DNA from: Limnohabitans sp. T6-20
Lineage (GTDB): Bacteria; Pseudomonadota; Gammaproteobacteria; Burkholderiales; Burkholderiaceae_C
DNA length: 64,000 bases
Assembly: GCF_003063505.1 (NCBI RefSeq)
Contig: NZ_NERW01000001.1
Coordinates: forward strand, 1,108,501-1,172,500
Direction of reading: 5' to 3'
The number at the start of each line of letters is the position of its first letter. The first letter of the stretch is position 1. The notes below the pieces were generated by a model that saw only the letters and a program-made list of their open reading frames with translations, was not told the DNA's origin and did no database searches. A program made the translations under genes and the position numbers. Below are positions 1 to 8,174 of the stretch, one piece after another.

Positions 1-1
1 G

Positions 2-1636
2 CACGGCAGTGCCGTGGTGCCTGTCAAGGCCCTGGGCCTGACTGCTGGCAACAGCACCCAAGGCCACCGCTTTGAAGCCAAGGTACCCACAGTGGTGGTG
101 CAGCATGCCGACCACTATGCCGAGACGCTGAAAAATGACGGCTCGGTCATCGCCAGCTTTGCTGAACGCCGCGCCGAGATCGTGCGCCAGCTGCAAGCCG
201 CAGCGGCCAACGTTGGCCACGGTGCCCGCCCCATCGAAGACGAGGCCCTACTGGACGAAGTGACCGCCCTGGTCGAGCGCCCCAACGTGCTGACCTGCCA
301 GTTCGAGACCGAGTTCTTGGGTGTCCCGCAGGAGTGCCTGATCCTCACGATGAAGGCCAACCAGAAATACTTCCCGCTGATCGATGCCTCGGGCAAGCTG
401 ACGAACCGGTTCTTGGTGGTGAGCAACATCACGCCCGACGACGCCTCGTTTGTGATCGGCGGCAACGAGCGAGTGGTGCGCCCGCGCCTGGCCGATGCCA
501 AGTTCTTCTTCGACCAGGACCGCAAGAAGTCGCTCGAATCGCGCGTCGAAGGCCTGTCCAAAGTGGTTTATCACAACAAGCTGGGCACGCAAGGCGAGCG
601 CATGGCGCGTGTCTGCGCGATTGCCAAGGCGATTGGCCTGCAAGTCGGTGGCGACGCCCTGGCCGCACAAGCCGAGCAGGCTGCTCGTTTGGCCAAGACC
701 GATTTGCTGACCGACATGGTGGGCGAGTTCCCCGAGCTGCAAGGCATCATGGGCGGGTATTACGCCCGTCACGACGGCCTGAGCAGCGATGTGGCCGAAG
801 CGATTGAAGACCACTACAAGCCCCGCTTCGCGGGTGACGAGTTGCCCCGCAACAACGTCGGCCTGGTGGTGGCGCTCGCCGACAAGCTCGAAACCCTGGT
901 CGGCATGTTCGGCATCGGCAATGTGCCCACGGGCGACAAAGACCCGTTTGCGCTGCGCCGTCATGCGCTGGGCGTGATCCGCATGCTACTTGAGCGTTTG
1001 CCTGAGCAAGATATCGATGCTTTGCTGCAAACAGCCTTTGGCAGCTTTGAGCACGCTGCGTACTCGACAGAACTTGCCGATCGTGCAGTCGTCGCAGGTT
1101 CGGTGACGGCATTCAATCTGGATACGCCTGAGTTGGTCGCCAACTTCATCTACGACCGCCTGTCGGGCAGCCTGCGTGAGCAAGGCTTCAGCGCGCAAGA
1201 AGTCGACGCCGTCATGGCCCTGCGCCCCGCCCGTCTGGGGCAGGTCAGCCAGTTCCTGTCGGCCGTGCGCGCCTTTGCGGCGCTGCCCGAGAGCCCGGCG
1301 CTGGCCGCCGCCAACAAGCGCATTAGCAACATCTTGAAAAAAGCCGGTGAGGTGGACGCCCACGTCAATACGGCGCTGCTCAAAGAAGACGCCGAGAAAA
1401 ACCTGCACGCCGCGATGCAAAAGCTGCTGCCAGAGTCCGAGGCGCAATTCAAGGCGGGCGACTACACCGCCAGCCTGCAAACCCTGGCCGCGCTGCGCGC
1501 GCCGGTCGACGCCTTCTTTGACGACGTCATGGTCAACGCCGAAGAGATGGACCTGCGCCTGAACCGCCAGGGCCTGCTGAAAAGCCTGCATGTGGCGATG
1601 AACCGCGTGGCCGATTTGTCGCGCCTGGCCGCCTGA
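2..1636 (+). CDS. glyS: Glycine--tRNA ligase beta subunit (3' part)
   Basis: Charges tRNA-Gly as the beta subunit of the bacterial alpha2beta2 glycyl-tRNA synthetase in the cytoplasm. The frame is open from the first bases of the window and the gene starts upstream; about 545 codons are visible of the roughly 700 usual for the family. The GlyS signature VGEFPELQGIMGGYYA lies near 720-765. The C-terminal third (about 1150-1630) is the helical anticodon-binding region. The TGA stop lies 13 bases before gmhB, so the two are probably cotranscribed. glyQ is expected just outside the window. Family assignment is secure; only the N-terminus is missing. Confidence 0.96.
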   Translation, partial: HGSAVVPVKALGLTAGNSTQGHRFEAKVPTVVVQHADHYAETLKNDGSVIASFAERRAEIVRQLQAAAANVGHGARPIEDEALLDEVTALVERPNVLTCQFETEFLGVPQECLILTMKANQKYFPLIDASGKLTNRFLVVSNITPDDASFVIGGNERVVRPRLADAKFFFDQDRKKSLESRVEGLSKVVYHNKLGTQGERMARVCAIAKAIGLQVGGDALAAQAEQAARLAKTDLLTDMVGEFPELQGIMGGYYARHDGLSSDVAEAIEDHYKPRFAGDELPRNNVGLVVALADKLETLVGMFGIGNVPTGDKDPFALRRHALGVIRMLLERLPEQDIDALLQTAFGSFEHAAYSTELADRAVVAGSVTAFNLDTPELVANFIYDRLSGSLREQGFSAQEVDAVMALRPARLGQVSQFLSAVRAFAALPESPALAAANKRISNILKKAGEVDAHVNTALLKEDAEKNLHAAMQKLLPESEAQFKAGDYTASLQTLAALRAPVDAFFDDVMVNAEEMDLRLNRQGLLKSLHVAMNRVADLSRLAA

Positions 1637-1649
1637 TTCCGCAACGGCC

Positions 1650-2222
1650 ATGCAAATCAAACTCGTCATCCTGGACCGCGACGGCACGATCAACCGGGCC
1701 AGCGACGAGTTCGTCAAGTCGCCCGATGAATGGCACCCTTTGCCTGGCGCGCTGGAGGCGATCAGTCGCCTGAATCACGCCGGGTTCCATGTGGTGTTGG
1801 CCACCAACCAGTCGGGTCTAGGGCGCGGTTTGTTTGACATGGCGGCTTTGAATGCGGTGCATGGGTACATGCTGAAAAATCTGGCTGCAGCCGGCGGGCG
1901 CATTGATGCCATTTTTTATTGCCCCCATGCGCCGGACGAAGGCTGTGCCTGCCGCAAACCAGCACCCGGTTTGTTGATGCAAATCCAGGAGCGTTACGGC
2001 ATTGATTTGGCGGGCGTGCCTTATGTGGGCGACAGCTTGCGTGACATGGAGGCGGCACAGGCAGCGGGGTGCGCGCCGCACCTCGTGCTGACAGGGCGTC
2101 ACCCCGACATGCAGAACCAGGTTTTGCCACCAAATTTCCCGGCCAACACCCAAGTGCACACCGACTTGGCGGCCTTTGTGGATCACCTCTTGGGTGATGC
2201 TTCTTCAACGACGCAGCTCTGA
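1650..2222 (+). CDS. gmhB: D-glycero-beta-D-manno-heptose 1,7-bisphosphate 7-phosphatase
   Basis: HAD-superfamily phosphatase of 190 residues that removes the 7-phosphate during ADP-heptose synthesis for the LPS inner core. Visible are the HAD nucleophile motif LDRDGTIN near the N-terminus, the TNQSG motif, the zinc-binding segment CPHAPDEGCACRKP (Cys-His-Cys-Cys, typical of GmhB) and the late acidic motif VGDSLRDM. The length fits the family. It follows glyS by 13 bases and precedes plsC by 13, an envelope-biogenesis arrangement common in Burkholderiales. A histidinol-phosphatase role is less likely because no his genes are nearby. Confidence 0.93.
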   Translation: MQIKLVILDRDGTINRASDEFVKSPDEWHPLPGALEAISRLNHAGFHVVLATNQSGLGRGLFDMAALNAVHGYMLKNLAAAGGRIDAIFYCPHAPDEGCACRKPAPGLLMQIQERYGIDLAGVPYVGDSLRDMEAAQAAGCAPHLVLTGRHPDMQNQVLPPNFPANTQVHTDLAAFVDHLLGDASSTTQL

Positions 2223-2235
2223 ATCGCCACAACCC

Positions 2236-2985
2236 ATGAATTTTCTACGCTCAATCGCTCACCTTGTCTGGATGGCCGTCACGGTCATTCCTTGGGCGCT
2301 GTTCGTGGTCGTGATTTCTTACTTTGTCAGCAGCACGCGCCTGTACTGGATTTGTGCCGCATGGCTGCGTCTGGCGGTGAACAGCGGTACCTGGATTTTG
2401 GGCATCGAAAACCGCATTCAGGGCATGGAAAACCTGCCCCAGGGCAGCAAAGACCCGGCGGTCTTGCTGGTCAAGCACCAGTCCACCTGGGAGACCTTTG
2501 TGATGCCCGCGATCATGCCGCACCCACTGGCTTATGTGTTCAAGAAAGAACTGCTCAGCGTGCCGTTTTTTGGTTGGGCCATGGGCCGCCTGGACATGAT
2601 TCACATCGACCGCAAACAGCGCTCGCGCGCTTTTGCCAAAGTGGTGCAGCAAGGCCGCCGCCTGATGGAAGAGGGCGTGTGGGTCATCATGTTTCCGGAA
2701 GGCACACGCATTCCCCGTGGTCAAAAAGGCGAGTACAAAAGCGGTGGCGCGCGTCTGGCCATTGCGGCGGGTGTTCCCGTCATTCCGATCGCGGTCACGT
2801 CGGCCCGCTGCTGGCCAACACGTGCATTCGTGAAGACGCCCGGGGTGGTAGACATCTCGATCGGCAAAGCCATCTCCAGCGAAGGGCGCAGTGCCGATGA
2901 GCTGATGCTCGAAGTCGAAGCCTGGATCGAATCCGAAATGCACCGCCTTGACCCTGAGGCCTATCCGCAATCCTTGGCCCACTGA
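2236..2985 (+). CDS. plsC: 1-acyl-sn-glycerol-3-phosphate acyltransferase
   Basis: Inner-membrane lysophosphatidate acyltransferase of 249 residues that makes phosphatidic acid. The N-terminus is hydrophobic (residues about 9-32). The acyltransferase motifs are in order: KHQSTWET (the HX4D-type block I, written here with a terminal E-T), FPEGTRIPRG (block III) and VPVIPIAVTS (block IV). I start it at the ATG at 2236 rather than the in-frame ATG at 2176, because 2176 lies inside gmhB and the 2236 start gives a proper membrane-anchor N-terminus. It sits in the glyS-gmhB-plsC series and links it to envelope lipid synthesis. Confidence 0.92.
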   Translation: MNFLRSIAHLVWMAVTVIPWALFVVVISYFVSSTRLYWICAAWLRLAVNSGTWILGIENRIQGMENLPQGSKDPAVLLVKHQSTWETFVMPAIMPHPLAYVFKKELLSVPFFGWAMGRLDMIHIDRKQRSRAFAKVVQQGRRLMEEGVWVIMFPEGTRIPRGQKGEYKSGGARLAIAAGVPVIPIAVTSARCWPTRAFVKTPGVVDISIGKAISSEGRSADELMLEVEAWIESEMHRLDPEAYPQSLAH

Positions 2986-3004
2986 GGCTCCGGGCAGGCA
3001 AACC

Positions 3005-3943
3005 ATGCGTGCGCCTTTGCAGTTTGTGCTGGATTTTTTCACAGGGGGCGACCCCGTGATGCCGGTGTCCGGTCGTGCAGCCGGGTCTGCAGAAGCCACA
3101 CCAGCCCAGTCGTCACGCGATGCCGATGCACCCTCGGGCCAGCGCCCTCCTGTTGTCGATCCCGGCTTGCCCGGTACCGCGTTGGTCCCTTCCCCCTCCG
3201 GCTTCACGCATCCTGCAGCCAACCGCCATGCGCAGCTGCAAGAGGTGTTGGTGTCTTACCGTTTTGAACGTTCGCGCCGCAAGAGCATCGGCTTCATGGT
3301 CGGTGCCGATGGCTTGGTGGTGCGCGCCCCCAATTGGGTGCCGCTGCGCGAGGTGGATGCCGCCGTGCAGGAAAAAGGGGCCTGGATCGTCGCCAAGCTG
3401 CAGCAGTTCAAGGAGCGGCAGACCGAGCAGTTTCAAAAAGCCATCGAGTGGCGACATGGTGCCGAGGTGCCTTTTTTGGGGCGCACGGTTCAGCTGTGCG
3501 TGCTCGAGCGCGGCGTGGGCCGGGTGTTGGGGCAAGACATTCCGCCGGATCGGGTGTTGCCTGTCACGGTGCCGCCGGGGGCGTCGGTTACCCAGGTGCG
3601 CGATGCGGCGCAGGTGTGGCTCAAGAAGCAGGCCAAGACCTTGTTTGAGCAGCGGCTGCACCACTTTGCGCCCTTGCTGGGGGTGCGCTGGGAAAAGCTC
3701 AGCCTGTCGAGCGCCAGCACCCGATGGGGCAGTGCACGCAACGATGGTCACATTCGCCTGAACTGGCGGCTCGTCCATTTGCCCATCAGCCAGATCGACT
3801 ATGTGGTGGTGCATGAGCTGGCGCACTTGCGTGAGATGAACCACAGCCCCCGGTTTTGGGAGACCGTGGGCGAGGTCATGCCGGACTATGCGCAGCGGCG
3901 CAAAGCCCTGAGGCAAGCGCCGGTGGACTTGGCTCAGGACTGA
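3005..3943 (+). CDS. YgjP-family (DUF45) M48-like metal-dependent hydrolase
   Basis: Predicted zinc metallopeptidase of the YgjP/WLM family, 312 residues. The C-terminal half carries the zinc motif HELAH (within VVVHELAHLREMNHS) preceded by the family block STRWGS. A basic segment RFERSRRKSIGFMV begins the conserved domain at about residue 80. The first ~75 residues are Pro/Ala-rich, probably disordered and atypical in length. The ATG at 3005 follows plsC by 19 bases; an earlier in-frame ATG at 2948 lies inside plsC. Its 3' end overlaps the convergent hydrolase gene by 10 bases. Substrate unknown. Confidence 0.85.
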   Translation: MRAPLQFVLDFFTGGDPVMPVSGRAAGSAEATPAQSSRDADAPSGQRPPVVDPGLPGTALVPSPSGFTHPAANRHAQLQEVLVSYRFERSRRKSIGFMVGADGLVVRAPNWVPLREVDAAVQEKGAWIVAKLQQFKERQTEQFQKAIEWRHGAEVPFLGRTVQLCVLERGVGRVLGQDIPPDRVLPVTVPPGASVTQVRDAAQVWLKKQAKTLFEQRLHHFAPLLGVRWEKLSLSSASTRWGSARNDGHIRLNWRLVHLPISQIDYVVVHELAHLREMNHSPRFWETVGEVMPDYAQRRKALRQAPVDLAQD

Positions 3944-5058
3944 GCGGTGCTGAATCGGTAAATGCCGTCGGCGCTGCGATGGCGCACCAGTCGCCCTGCC
4001 AGCCACAGCAAATTCAAATGGGCCACGGCTTCGCCCATGGCAAAGGTGGTCTGGTGGACATCCAGAGCGCGCCTGAAAATCAGGGGCAGTGCATCGTGTG
4101 CACTGTGTGCTTGTTGGCTGCAGGCTTCCAGCAATTCGTTCAAGCGCTCGTCGTGGTGGGCGCGCAATTGCGCAATGCGACTGGCCGCCCCTTTGAACGG
4201 GCGCCCATGCGAGGGCAGGATCAGCGTCTCATCCGGCAGGTGGGCCATTTTGTCCAGCGAGTCCAGAAACAGCTGCAGTGGGTTGCTGTCGGGCTCCATG
4301 GCGTACACGCTGACGTTGGTGGAAATCGAGGGCAGCAACATGTCGCCGCTGATCAGCACTTGGTTTTGGGCATCGTGCAAGGCCATGTGCTCAGGTGAAT
4401 GGCCAAAACCACTGATGCACTGCCAGGTTCGCTCACCGATTTTGACCGGTGCGCCCGCCATCAAGCGCACGTAAGTTGGCGGTATCTTGGGCACCATGCT
4501 GGGGTAGTAGCCCACGCGTGACTTGACCACGGCCAACTCGTCGGCTTTGTTCCAGCCATGGGCGGCAAAAAATTGCACGGTGGCATCGCCGCCAAAGTTC
4601 GATTGACCGCTGCAAGCCAACATGGCCGACTGGTATTCGCTGGTGCTGATCCATAAAGGCGCTTGCCATCGCTCGCACAGCCAATGCGCCAGACCCATGT
4701 GGTCCGGGTGCATGTGGGTCGCCAACACGCGCAGGATGGGCAAACCTTGCAGCACCGCTTGTTCGACTTGCAACCAGGCCTCCCGCGTGGCCGGGTTGTC
4801 GATGCCGCAGTCCACCGCCGTCCAGCCCTCTTGCATCACACCCGCTTGGGTGGGGTGGGGCAAGCGGTCGCGCAACAGCCACAGGTTGATGTGGTTCAGC
4901 GCAAATGGCAGACCCATGCGCAACCAGAAAATGCCGGGTGCCACCTCGATGACCGAACCCGCGGCGGGCAACTGTTCACCCAGGGGGTAATGCAGAGGGG
5001 GGGCTTGGACGCTGGCCTCTGGTCGATGCATCACGGCGGGTGTGGGCAATGTGGACAT
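3934..5058 (-). CDS. Metallo-beta-lactamase-fold hydrolase
   Basis: Binuclear-metal hydrolase of the MBL superfamily, 374 residues. The metal-binding motif THMHPDHMG (HxHxDH) sits near residue 130, with further ligands in GFGHSPEHMAL, SGDMLLP and LPSHGRPF. This resembles hydroxyacylglutathione hydrolase or thioesterase-like enzymes often found beside acyl-CoA catabolism genes. The ORF stays open to 5112, but its first 18 codons lie on or beside the 5091-5112 palindrome, so the ATG at 5058 is the better start. Divergent from liuR across that palindrome, hence probably LiuR-regulated. A role on CoA thioesters is inference. Confidence 0.85.
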   Translation of the reverse strand: MSTLPTPAVMHRPEASVQAPPLHYPLGEQLPAAGSVIEVAPGIFWLRMGLPFALNHINLWLLRDRLPHPTQAGVMQEGWTAVDCGIDNPATREAWLQVEQAVLQGLPILRVLATHMHPDHMGLAHWLCERWQAPLWISTSEYQSAMLACSGQSNFGGDATVQFFAAHGWNKADELAVVKSRVGYYPSMVPKIPPTYVRLMAGAPVKIGERTWQCISGFGHSPEHMALHDAQNQVLISGDMLLPSISTNVSVYAMEPDSNPLQLFLDSLDKMAHLPDETLILPSHGRPFKGAASRIAQLRAHHDERLNELLEACSQQAHSAHDALPLIFRRALDVHQTTFAMGEAVAHLNLLWLAGRLVRHRSADGIYRFSTAQS

Positions 5059-5090
5059 GCGTCGGGTGGTTTGGGTTAGCATTCGGATCA

Positions 5091-5112
5091 TTGACGTTAA
5101 CGTTAACGTCAA
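5091..5112. promoter_or_regulatory. Operator palindrome 1, probable LiuR site
   Basis: Perfect 22-bp palindrome with half-site TTGACGTTAAC. It lies between the divergent MBL hydrolase and liuR genes and shares its architecture with the second site at 5636-5657. MerR-family regulators bind such dyads between the -35 and -10 boxes. Assignment to LiuR is inferred from location and from the duplicate site upstream of the thioesterase-liuA genes. Confidence 0.85.
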
Positions 5113-5190
5113 ACATGAATTTGCATTCTAGGGGGCGGTTTTTGACAAAGCTGTCTCCGTTGCGCAAGCAAGCTAAGGACTCCTTCCGTC

Positions 5191-5595
5191 ATGGCGAACA
5201 CGTACACGATCAGCGATTTGGCCCAGGAATTTGACCTGACCACCCGCGCCATCCGTTTTTACGAAGACATGGGGCTGCTGGAGCCCGAGCGCTCTGGCCC
5301 GGGTGGGCGCAATCGGGTTTATTCGGCCCGAGACCGCACCCGCCTGAAGTTGACCTTGCGGGCCAAACGTCTGGGTTTGTCGCTCACCGAGGCCAAGGAT
5401 CTGATTGACATGTACGACAGCCCGCGTGACACGGGGCCTCAGCTCAAGAAGTTTCTGGTGGTGTTGGCCGAGCACCGCCGCCAGCTCGAGTCGCAACTGG
5501 CCGATCTGGAAGCGACGCTGGACGAGGTCAAAACCCACGAAAAAGAAACACGCAGTTTGCTGAACAAGGCTTCCAAAGCCGTGAGCCCCGGCTAA
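5191..5595 (+). CDS. liuR: MerR-family transcriptional regulator LiuR
   Basis: DNA-binding regulator of 134 residues. Residues 5-45 form the MerR winged helix-turn-helix (TISDLAQEFDLTTRAIRFYE). The long C-terminal helix (about 80-130) is the dimerisation coiled coil, and there is no metal-binding cysteine set. This matches LiuR, the regulator of branched-chain amino-acid degradation in proteobacteria. It lies between two matching palindromes and just before a thioesterase-isovaleryl-CoA dehydrogenase pair, which supports the call. Site 1 overlaps its own upstream region, suggesting autoregulation. Other MerR-type fatty-acid regulators are similar, but the leucine genes nearby favour LiuR. Confidence 0.88.
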   Translation: MANTYTISDLAQEFDLTTRAIRFYEDMGLLEPERSGPGGRNRVYSARDRTRLKLTLRAKRLGLSLTEAKDLIDMYDSPRDTGPQLKKFLVVLAEHRRQLESQLADLEATLDEVKTHEKETRSLLNKASKAVSPG

Positions 5596-5632
5596 ATCGT
5601 GTGCGAACGAGGCGTGCATGCAGGTGTTTTTC

Positions 5633-5660
5633 TAATTGACGTTTACGTAAACGTCAATTA
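5633..5660. promoter_or_regulatory. Operator palindrome 2, probable LiuR site
   Basis: Perfect 28-bp palindrome with inner half-site TTGACGTTTAC and outer TAA/TTA pairs. It is located 33 bases before the thioesterase start. The inner 22 bp differ from site 1 only at the two symmetric positions next to the central ACGT. It presumably controls the thioesterase-liuA transcript. Confidence 0.87.
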
Positions 5661-5693
5661 AAGTCTTGGCCTGAACTGCTTACAGGATTTCAT

Positions 5694-6128
5694 GTGACCA
5701 CAGCCCCATCTCCTCATGAGCGCGTCGCACTCAGTCTGGCCCGTCAGGGCATGATGACCCACTTGGGTGTGCGCTTGGTGTCGGCCACGCCAGGGCAGGT
5801 GGAGTTGGCTTTGCCCTATGGTGACAAGCTCACCCAGCAACAAGGTGGCTTCCATGGCGGGGCCATTGGCGCACTGGCGGACATCGCTGGTGGCTATGCC
5901 GCCCTCACGGTGGCGCCTGAAGGCATGGAAGTGGTCACCGTCGAATACAAAATCAATTTTCTGAACAGTTTGCAGGGGGGCGAAATCCGCGCCATCGGCA
6001 AAGTGCTCAAAGCGGGTCGCCGTGTCATCGTCACATCTGCCGAAGTCGTGCACATCGATGCCGATGGCAAAACATCGCCTTGCGCGGTGATGCAGCAAAC
6101 CGTGGCACCCGTTCCCCAAACGTATTAA
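5694..6128 (+). CDS. PaaI-family hotdog-fold thioesterase
   Basis: Acyl-CoA thioesterase of 144 residues. Visible are the hotdog signature QGGFHGGAIGALADIAGGYAA, whose Gly-Asp region carries the catalytic residue in PaaI-type enzymes, and the strand VVTVEYKINFLN. The start is GTG at 5694; the overlapping ATG at 5692 is in another frame. It is the first gene after palindrome 2 and precedes isovaleryl-CoA dehydrogenase by 60 bases, so it is probably a leucine or short-chain acyl-CoA catabolic accessory that releases CoA from dead-end intermediates. The exact substrate cannot be read from sequence. Confidence 0.85.
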   Translation: MTTAPSPHERVALSLARQGMMTHLGVRLVSATPGQVELALPYGDKLTQQQGGFHGGAIGALADIAGGYAALTVAPEGMEVVTVEYKINFLNSLQGGEIRAIGKVLKAGRRVIVTSAEVVHIDADGKTSPCAVMQQTVAPVPQTY

Positions 6129-6188
6129 CCCCATTTCAGACGCAACGCTGACGCGCTGACACCCCAAAGACCCCCACAAGGAAAACCC

Positions 6189-7370
6189 ATGAACAACTTG
6201 CCCGGCCTGAATTTCCAACTCGGTGAAGACATCGATGCCCTGCGCGACGCCGTGCGCGACTTTGCCCAAGCCGAAATCGCCCCCCGTGCCGCCGAGATCG
6301 ACCGCAACGACCAATTCCCGATGGACCTGTGGCGCAAGATGGGTGACCTGGGCGTGCTGGGCATCACCGTGGGTGAGGAATACGGTGGCGCGAACATGGG
6401 CTATTTGGCCCACATGATCGCGATGGAAGAAATCTCACGCGCCTCGGCCAGCGTGGGCTTGTCGTACGGCGCGCACTCCAACCTGTGCGTCAACCAGATC
6501 AAGCGCAACGGCACGCCCGAGCAGCGCGCCAAGTACCTGCCCAAATTGATCAGCGGCGAGCACGTCGGCGCCCTGGCCATGTCCGAACCTGGCGCGGGCT
6601 CGGATGTGCTGAGCATGAAACTCAAGGCCGAAGACAAAGGCGGTTATTACCTGCTCAACGGCTCCAAGATGTGGATCACCAACGGGCCTGATGCTGACAC
6701 CTTGGTGGTGTACGCCAAGAGCGAGCCCGAGCTGGGCGCGCGCGGCGTGACGGCCTTCCTGATCGAAAAGGGCATGAAGGGCTTCAGCATTGCGCAAAAG
6801 CTCGACAAGCTGGGCATGCGCGGCAGCCACACGGGCGAGCTGGTGTTCAACAACGTCGAAGTGCCCGAAGCCAATATTTTGGGTGGCCTGAACAACGGGG
6901 CCAAGGTGCTGATGAGCGGCTTGGACTACGAACGCGCCGTGCTCACCGGTGGCCCGCTGGGCATCATGCAGTCGGTCATGGACAACGTGATTCCTTACAT
7001 CCACGACCGCAAGCAGTTTGGCCAAAGCATTGGCGAGTTCCAGCTGATCCAGGGCAAAGTGGCCGACATGTACACCGTGCTGCAAGCCGGTCGCAGCTTT
7101 GCCTACACCGTGGCCAAAAACCTCGACTTGCTCGGTGCCGAGCACGTTCGCCAAGTCCGCAAGGACTGCGCCAGCGTCATCTTGTGGACGGCTGAAAAAG
7201 CCACCTGGATGGCGGGCGAGGGCGTGCAAATCTTTGGCGGCAACGGCTACATCAACGAATACCCGCTGGGTCGCTTGTGGCGCGATGCCAAGCTGTATGA
7301 AATCGGTGCAGGCACGTCAGAGATTCGCCGCATGCTGATTGGCCGCGAGCTGTTCGCTGAAACCTGCTGA
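6189..7370 (+). CDS. liuA: Isovaleryl-CoA dehydrogenase
   Basis: FAD enzyme of 393 residues that oxidises isovaleryl-CoA to 3-methylcrotonyl-CoA, the first committed step of leucine degradation. Acyl-CoA dehydrogenase domains are in order: the N-terminal helical domain, the middle beta domain ([11 protein letters not shown] and [16 protein letters not shown] are typical of isovaleryl-CoA dehydrogenases) and the C-terminal helical domain ([35 protein letters not shown] across about 340-380). The usual C-terminal Glu of short-chain enzymes is replaced here by Gly in IGAGTS. Isovaleryl-CoA dehydrogenases instead use a Glu from an earlier helix, consistent with GLDYERAVL. It follows the LiuR-controlled thioesterase. 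Confidence 0.94.
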   Translation: MNNLPGLNFQLGEDIDALRDAVRDFAQAEIAPRAAEIDRNDQFPMDLWRKMGDLGVLGITVGEEYGGANMGYLAHMIAMEEISRASASVGLSYGAHSNLCVNQIKRNGTPEQRAKYLPKLISGEHVGALAMSEPGAGSDVLSMKLKAEDKGGYYLLNGSKMWITNGPDADTLVVYAKSEPELGARGVTAFLIEKGMKGFSIAQKLDKLGMRGSHTGELVFNNVEVPEANILGGLNNGAKVLMSGLDYERAVLTGGPLGIMQSVMDNVIPYIHDRKQFGQSIGEFQLIQGKVADMYTVLQAGRSFAYTVAKNLDLLGAEHVRQVRKDCASVILWTAEKATWMAGEGVQIFGGNGYINEYPLGRLWRDAKLYEIGAGTSEIRRMLIGRELFAETC

Positions 7371-7417
7371 AGCCCATTGGTCATTCCGCGGTAGTCCAGT
7401 CCGGCGACAATCCCACC

Positions 7418-8074
7418 ATGACTTCTTCACTGCAAAACCTTCTGGACAACAACCGCCAATGGTCCGCGCGCATGGTGCGCGATGACCCGGCTTTTTTCTC
7501 ACGCTTGGCCAACCAGCAAAATCCCAAGTACTTGTGGATCGGTTGCTCCGACAGCCGGGTGCCTGCCAACCAGATCACCGGGCTGGACCCGGGCGAGGTG
7601 TTCGTGCACCGCAATGTGGCCAACGTGGTGGTGCACTCCGACCTGAATGCCTTGTCGGTCATCCAGTACGCGGTGGATGCGCTCAAGGTCGAACACATCA
7701 TGGTGGTGGGCCACTACGGCTGTGGCGGCGTGCTGGCCACGCTGCGGGGCATGCGCGTGGGCCTGGCCGACAACTGGTTGCGCCATGTGCATGATGTCCA
7801 AGTACGCCACCGCCGTCGCCTCGATCACCTGACGGTGCCCGAGCAAGAAGACGCCCTGTGCGAAATGAACGTTATCGAGCAGGTGGGCAACGTGGCCCTG
7901 ACCAATGTGGTGCAAGACGCCTGGTCACGCGGCCAAAAGCTCAGCGTGCACGGCTGGTGCTACGGCATCAAGGACGGCCTGGCCAAAGACATGGGCGTCA
8001 GCATGAGCGGTGCCCACGAGGTGGTGGACGTGTTCCGCAACGCCTTCAAGCGCTACCCGCGCGGTGGTGTGTGA
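7418..8074 (+). CDS. can: Beta-class carbonic anhydrase
   Basis: Zinc enzyme of 218 residues interconverting CO2 and bicarbonate. The zinc and active-site motifs are clear: CSDSRVP (Cys, Asp-Arg pair) and HYGCGG (His and Cys ligands). It sits 47 bases after liuA and before the thiolase. Bicarbonate supply for methylcrotonyl-CoA carboxylase would be a logical link to this cluster, though the gene may equally be a housekeeping copy. Length is normal for the Can/CynT type. Confidence 0.94.
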   Translation: MTSSLQNLLDNNRQWSARMVRDDPAFFSRLANQQNPKYLWIGCSDSRVPANQITGLDPGEVFVHRNVANVVVHSDLNALSVIQYAVDALKVEHIMVVGHYGCGGVLATLRGMRVGLADNWLRHVHDVQVRHRRRLDHLTVPEQEDALCEMNVIEQVGNVALTNVVQDAWSRGQKLSVHGWCYGIKDGLAKDMGVSMSGAHEVVDVFRNAFKRYPRGGV

Positions 8075-8174
8075 AATTGGGCACAGACATGCACGCCATA
8101 CATCCTTTGGCTTATTTCTTTCGCTGAGTCCAAGGCCCAAAGTTGATTTCCTTTTGAATTTTCTGGAGAAAACC

